From the NCBI GenBank assembly GCA_037447655.1, contig JBBHKE010000723.1:29907-78299 (forward strand): DNA of 48,393 nucleotides. The letters run 5' to 3'. The notes below the pieces were generated by a model. That model worked only from the letters and a program-made list of their open reading frames with translations, had not been told where the DNA came from and did not search any database. Shown piece after piece: positions 44,017 through 48,393 of this stretch. Positions within the stretch are counted from its first letter, which is position 1. Each line of letters starts with the position of its first letter. The DNA is from Zygnema cylindricum. Lineage: Eukaryota; Streptophyta; Zygnematophyceae; Zygnematales; Zygnemataceae. The translations under genes and the position numbers were made by a program.

Positions 44017-45360
44017 ATGGCAAATTCTGCATGGAAACATGAAATGGAAAATGCTTTGAATGTGTTGAGGAAGCGTAGTGTGAAATTGGTCAAAAGATTT
44101 AAAAGTCATCTTGCTGTTATAGATGAAAAAATTATTGAATTGAAGAGTGAATAGAAGGATGTTAAGGAAAATGGAAATGTTTCAAATCAAAAATTGAATG
44201 AACTAATTAATCTAATTCACTCCAAATATGATGTTAATGGCCAAAAGGGTGAGAGTAGTAAAAGGAATGCTAGTTTTAGCGAAGATGATCACGATAGACC
44301 TAAGTAGATAAGAGATCTGAAATTGTCTATTAGTGAAGCACCAATCTTTGATGGTAAAAAAAATTGATGAGTTAGATGTTTGGATTTTTCATATGGAGTA
44401 TTATTTGGAATCTACGACATTTTGATCGTGATGATTAAACTTTTTCTTATTTTAGCTATCTAAAAGGTGATGCTCAGATTTGGTATAACACTCAAAGAAG
44501 TTCTAACCTAATTCTTGATAATAACGATTATGAAGCTTTTAAAACTGAGATCAAATCGCATTTCTTGTTTGTCACTTATAAATCCAGAATGGAAAAAAAA
44601 ATGGTTGAACTGTAAGCAGACTAGACATGTGAAAGATTATATTGTGAAATTTGACTCATCTACCATTCATGTTAAGGTTTGACTGATGAAATAGCTAAGT
44701 TTTATTTCTTAAACTATCTGAATCCTATACTGAAATAAAAACTAAAACATCAAAAAATTAATAATATAAATAAATTACAAGATAAGTCATTGGAATTAGA
44801 AGATCAGTTGGGGTATAATCGGGAAACTGGATCACTCAACGGTAATTTGAATGAAGTATCACATTGAGGTATAAAGAAATTTGTGAAATATGGTCCGAAT
44901 GTGGGTCTTGTGAATATGCATAATATCTTAGGGGAAATCAGAGAGGTAGACAGAGTGTTAATGGAGGAAATTAATTTCACAATAGATGGGGATATATTAA
45001 AAGTCATAAGCTAGGTATTAATGCTCAAAAACCCAATATTAGGATTCCCACATGCACTATCTGTCACAAAAGAGGTCATAGGGCACTTGAGTGTGCACAA
45101 CTAAACAAAATTAACTCTTGTAACTATAGAGAGGAGGGATATTTCAGCAGGTCATAGGGCATTTGAGTGTGCACAACTAAACAAAATTAACTCTTGTAAC
45201 TATAGAGAGGAGGGACATTTCAACAGAGAATGCACAAAACCGAAAAAAATCATTTGTTTTAAATGCGGGGGTCCAAATCATACACTAAGGACTGTGCAGA
45301 TAAGGGATCTTTTAAAACAGTTGATGTCAATGAAGGTCTTTAATAAGATATTGCATTAAA
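44017..45360 (+). pseudogene. Ty3/gypsy Gag (broken)
   Basis: Pieces in several frames include the N-terminal MENALNVLRKRS and KLSISEAPIFDG. Next comes YLKGDAQIWYNTQRSS, the conserved core of the retrotransposon Gag domain, then the nucleocapsid knuckle CTICHKRGHRALEC. A second knuckle (CNYREEGHFNREC) has lost its second Cys, and a third (CFKCGGPNH) is cut by a frameshift. A 76-bp tandem duplication (45074-45149 and 45150-45225) repeats part of the knuckle region. Stops are numerous. Confidence 0.82.
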
Positions 45361-45606
45361 CTGAGCTAAGGAGGAAGCCTAGGAGATGGAAAACGGAAAT
45401 GAATAGCTGAAAGTCCTTAGTTGAGTTGACCAGATCCAAAGGTTAAGGAGTTAGCTCTAAAGAGTAGATTATTGAATGGAAAAGTTAGGATAGCTGAATT
45501 TATTTTGATGCTAACTACACTCCATAGTTTGAACAATCCTTCTATTGCAACTCTTAACAACAGACCAATGTAAGGATAGTTAAGTAATGATGATACTAGA
45601 CACAGT

Positions 45607-45800
45607 TTGATCAGATTCGAGTCTTTAGTGGAAGGGAAACCATTAAGAGTTATGGTAGATTCAGGTGCTACATATAATTTTATTTTACATAAGTTTGTAG
45701 AGGAAAATAAAATTCCTACACTCATAGGGAAAAACCTTTGCATATTCTGGTGGCAAAAGGTAATAAGTCCACATTATATTTACAAAATGACACAATAGAA
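45607..45800 (+). pseudogene. gypsy aspartic protease fragment
   Basis: VMVDSGATYNFI carries the active-site DSGA motif of retroviral-type aspartic proteases. The frame is lost soon after. Confidence 0.8.
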
Positions 45801-45959
45801 GTTGATATCCAGGGTTATAAAAAGAAAGTTGTGTGTGAAATATAGAATTTGGGTAGTGAGGAGCTAATATTGGGAAAGCCTTGGTTAACTGAACATACTT
45901 CTCAAATTATTTGGGAAACTAACACTTTGAGAGAGAAGTATGAAAACGGTTAGAAGATT

Positions 45960-47040
45960 TTGCAAAAATTACCTTCGAAGTTCCATAGGAACCATATAAA
46001 TAACATAACCAAATTGGGAGTGGAAGGTTTGATTTCTTCTAAACAATTTAAAAATCATTTAAAAGATAAAACAAATCATGTTTTTTTGTTATTAGTAACT
46101 AAGGCAGCTACTGATGAAGGGGGGGAGAAAACACTAACATTAATATTATTTCCTAAATCACACACCACTAAAAATCTTGAAAAACAAAAATCTGATTTTG
46201 TAATTGACATTAATACATCTGATATTGTTGTTAAAGATTTGATTTTTGAATTTAGAGATGTTTTCCCAAGTGACTCACCCTCAAAAAGTCCACCTTCTCG
46301 AGATGTCGAACATGTTATTAACCTTGAACTTGGATGTAATCCTCTTGTCACATAAATTTATAAGCACAATTTCTTTGAGCAGAAAGAGTTAAAGAAACAA
46401 ATCAATGAGCTTTTGGAGAAAAGACATATTCAACCCAGCAAATCACCGTACGGATCACCAGTCCCTTTCGTCAAAAAGAAGGACGGAACGTTGAGAATGT
46501 ATGTCGACTATCGTAGTCTAAACAAAATTACAATGAAGGATAAGTTTTCGTTACCTTTAATTTCTGATTTGATAGATCATTTAAAATGTACTAAAATATT
46601 TTCGTTGATTAATCTGCGTAGTGGCTTTAATCAGGTGCCAATTAGAGCTGAAGATGTTGATAAAACTGCTTTTAGAACTAGAGTCGGTCATTTTGAATAG
46701 ATAGTGATGCCATTTGGTTTGACAAATGCACCGCCCACTTATCAAAGATTAATGAACAAAACATTTTCGGATTATATTGATAAGTTTGTTCAAGTGTTTA
46801 TTGTTGACATCCTAATATACATTGAATTTAAATAACAACATATTTCATTTTAGAAAAGTATTGGAAAGGTTAATAGAAAGAAAAATGTATGGAAAATTGT
46901 CAAAATCCAATTTTCTTAAAAATAAACAATTATTTTTGGGACATATAGTTAGCAAGGAAGGTGTTAAAAAATATCTATCCAAAATCACGAGAAGTTAGAT
47001 CGTTTTTGGGGTAGGCCACTTATTACAGGAAATATATCAG
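45960..47040 (+). pseudogene. gypsy reverse transcriptase with upstream linker (broken)
   Basis: The linker frame (45960-46355) ends with SPPSRDVEHVINLELG, the usual entry to gypsy RT. RT follows with [52 protein letters not shown] and [17 protein letters not shown]. The catalytic box reads FIVDILIY instead of the usual YxDDILIY, so its first Asp is lost. KSNFLKNKQLFLGHIVSKEG and a damaged thumb follow. At least three stops interrupt it. Confidence 0.87.
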
Positions 47041-47050
47041 AAACTTTAGT

Positions 47051-47560
47051 ATGATTGTCGCACATTTAACGGATTTACTACGCGAGAAAGATACGTTTGT
47101 GTGGGAAGCTCATCATGAGAGAGATTTCGAAGAACTAAAAGGGAAGTTAACTTCTGCCACTCTACTGGTGTATCTTGATCTTGCAGGGGAGTTTGAAGTC
47201 TTAATCACCACAGATGCATCTGATAAAGGTTTAGGTTCTGTCATAAGTGAAAAAAGTTGGTAAACACTTTCATCCTATTGCTTTTGAGTCCAGAAAATTC
47301 AATGATGCTGAAAATAATTATCCAATACAAGAATAGGAAATACTTGCAATTGTTCATGCATTGGCGAAATGGCGTTATTATTTGGATAAAAAAGAAGTCA
47401 CAATTTATTGTCATAATAAACCACTTTCTTATCTACAAAGATAAAGTGATGCACAAATTATGACCGGCAGATAAGTTAGGTGGATGGAAAAACTGACATA
47501 TTTCAAATTTATCGTCAAACATATTCATATAAAAACAAATGTGGTGGCATATTCTTTAAG
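47051..47560 (+). pseudogene. gypsy RNase H (broken)
   Basis: LTDLLREKDTFVWEAHHERDFEELKGKLTS joins RT to RNase H. VLITTDASDKGLGSV holds the first catalytic Asp. Later pieces, ILAIVHALAKWRYYL-like and KHIHIKTNVVA-like, occur in other frames. Confidence 0.82.
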
Positions 47561-47579
47561 GAGATGATTTTAAATAAGT

Positions 47580-48393
47580 GTGATCGTTCAAGATAAATTG
47601 TTTTTAGATATTTTTACAAATGGTTATGATAAAGATCTTTATTTTGCTGTGATTTGCAAGAATCTTTTCTGGGGGAATTCTGACCCATTGAATGAGAGGC
47701 ATGTCCAAAACTTTAAATTAGAGGATGGTTTACTGTATTTGCCAACAGGAGATAGGTTATGCATCCCTAAGGTGAGAGACTTAAGGAAAAAGCTTTTACA
47801 TGAAAACCATGAGCATTTAGGACATGTAGGTCGAGATAAAACTCTTAGTCGGTTGCAGAGAAGATTTTATTGGCCAAAGATGGCAAATGAGGTGTCAAAA
47901 CACGTGGAGAGTTGTGTCCCTTGCCAACAAAGTAAATCTAGTAACCAAAAACCTGAGGTCTCTTAAAACCTTTGGATATCCTCGAAAGACTATGGGAGTT
48001 TATCAGTATGGATTTGATGTCAGAGTGCCAGCTACATCTAGAATAAATGACAGTATCATGGTCGTAGTCGATAAGTTTAGTAAAATGGCAATATTTATCC
48101 CCAGCAAAACTACTCATTCAGTTGTAGATATCGCAAAGTTATATTTTGACAAACTGGTTAGACATCATCGAGTTCCTCTGTTTATACTCAGTGATAGAGA
48201 TTCATAATTTACGTTTGCATTTTGAAAAAAATTGCAGCAAAATTAAGGCAATAAATTAAAAATGAGTACATGTTATCATTCTCAAACAGATTAACAGGCA
48301 CAAAGGATGAACCGTACATTGAGGAAATACAAGTCTAAAACAGATACGAATCTAAACTGCCATTAATGGAATTTGCGTAGAATTCATGGAAAC
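47580..48393 (+). pseudogene. gypsy integrase, truncated by the window end
   Basis: The zinc-binding HHCC module is intact in HENHEHLGHVGRDKTLSRLQRRFYWPKM and ESCVPCQQSK (about 47810-47935). The catalytic core is in the next frame, with QYGFDVRVP (first Asp region), IMVVVDKFSKMAIFIP, KLVRHHRVP and LSDRDS (second Asp), then a stop. The region after 48207 is heavily damaged and the catalytic Glu segment is not clear. The rest of the element lies beyond the window. Confidence 0.85.

Noticed and set aside
1-48393. A defence, biosynthetic or other gene system
   Set aside because: I saw no set of intact non-transposon genes in the window; all long coding traces are retrotransposon or histone H3 remnants.

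Overview
This window is repeat-dense, gene-poor nuclear DNA from a eukaryote. I found no intact host protein gene. The only intact host gene I can support is one tRNA-Arg(UCG). Almost everything else recognisable is a transposable element or a broken gene. The element spectrum (Ty1/copia and Ty3/gypsy elements, many small hAT-like and PIF/Harbinger-like non-autonomous elements) suggests a plant or plant-lineage alga. A 15-base primer-binding site also matches the anticodon arm of the plant-type initiator tRNA as I remember it. The organism assignment is an inference and is weak.

Layout. Bases 1-642 are simple sequence: a purine-rich strand, then a 66-base T run. From about 1.4 to 17.8 kb the DNA is a patchwork of non-autonomous DNA transposons. 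Many are proved by inverted termini plus exact target-site duplications (TSDs). These include hAT-like elements with 8-bp TSDs at 2416-2976, 3292-5745, 14019-14313 and 16053-16855. Harbinger-like elements with TAA/TTA TSDs lie at 3456-5367, 9127-9906, 14847-15624 and 17082-17825. The tRNA gene is at 7141-7213, and two solo copia LTRs lie at 10631-11637 and 12312-13183.

From 17.8 to 39.2 kb is a rearranged block. It holds two decayed copies of a histone H3 gene (18635-18915 and 25634-25903) and a 3.7-kb near-identical direct duplication (19461-23156 and 26521-30215). The duplication ends abruptly inside a copia reverse transcriptase, so the left copia element is a chimera with a type A 5' LTR and a type B 3' LTR. 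The right copy is a type A copia element (28381-32622) sitting inside the 3' LTR of a third, minus-strand copia element (28137-39150). That third element still carries recognisable gag, protease, integrase, RT and RNase H, with a half-tRNA type primer-binding site next to its 5' LTR.

From 39.2 to 41.5 kb is a second cluster of small elements: one truncated Harbinger-like copy and three hAT-like copies of the same family as those at 3292 and 14019. From about 43 kb to the window end runs a decayed Ty3/gypsy element on the plus strand, cut by the window edge in the integrase.

The points most worth a second look are: the antisense tRNA-like segment followed by hairpins inside the copia LTR family; the half-tRNA primer site; the conversion or unequal-crossover chimera; the histone H3 pseudogene pair; and a hAT-like family with five copies here, all with 8-bp TSDs, one of them a three-level nest whose shorter relative preserves the empty site.
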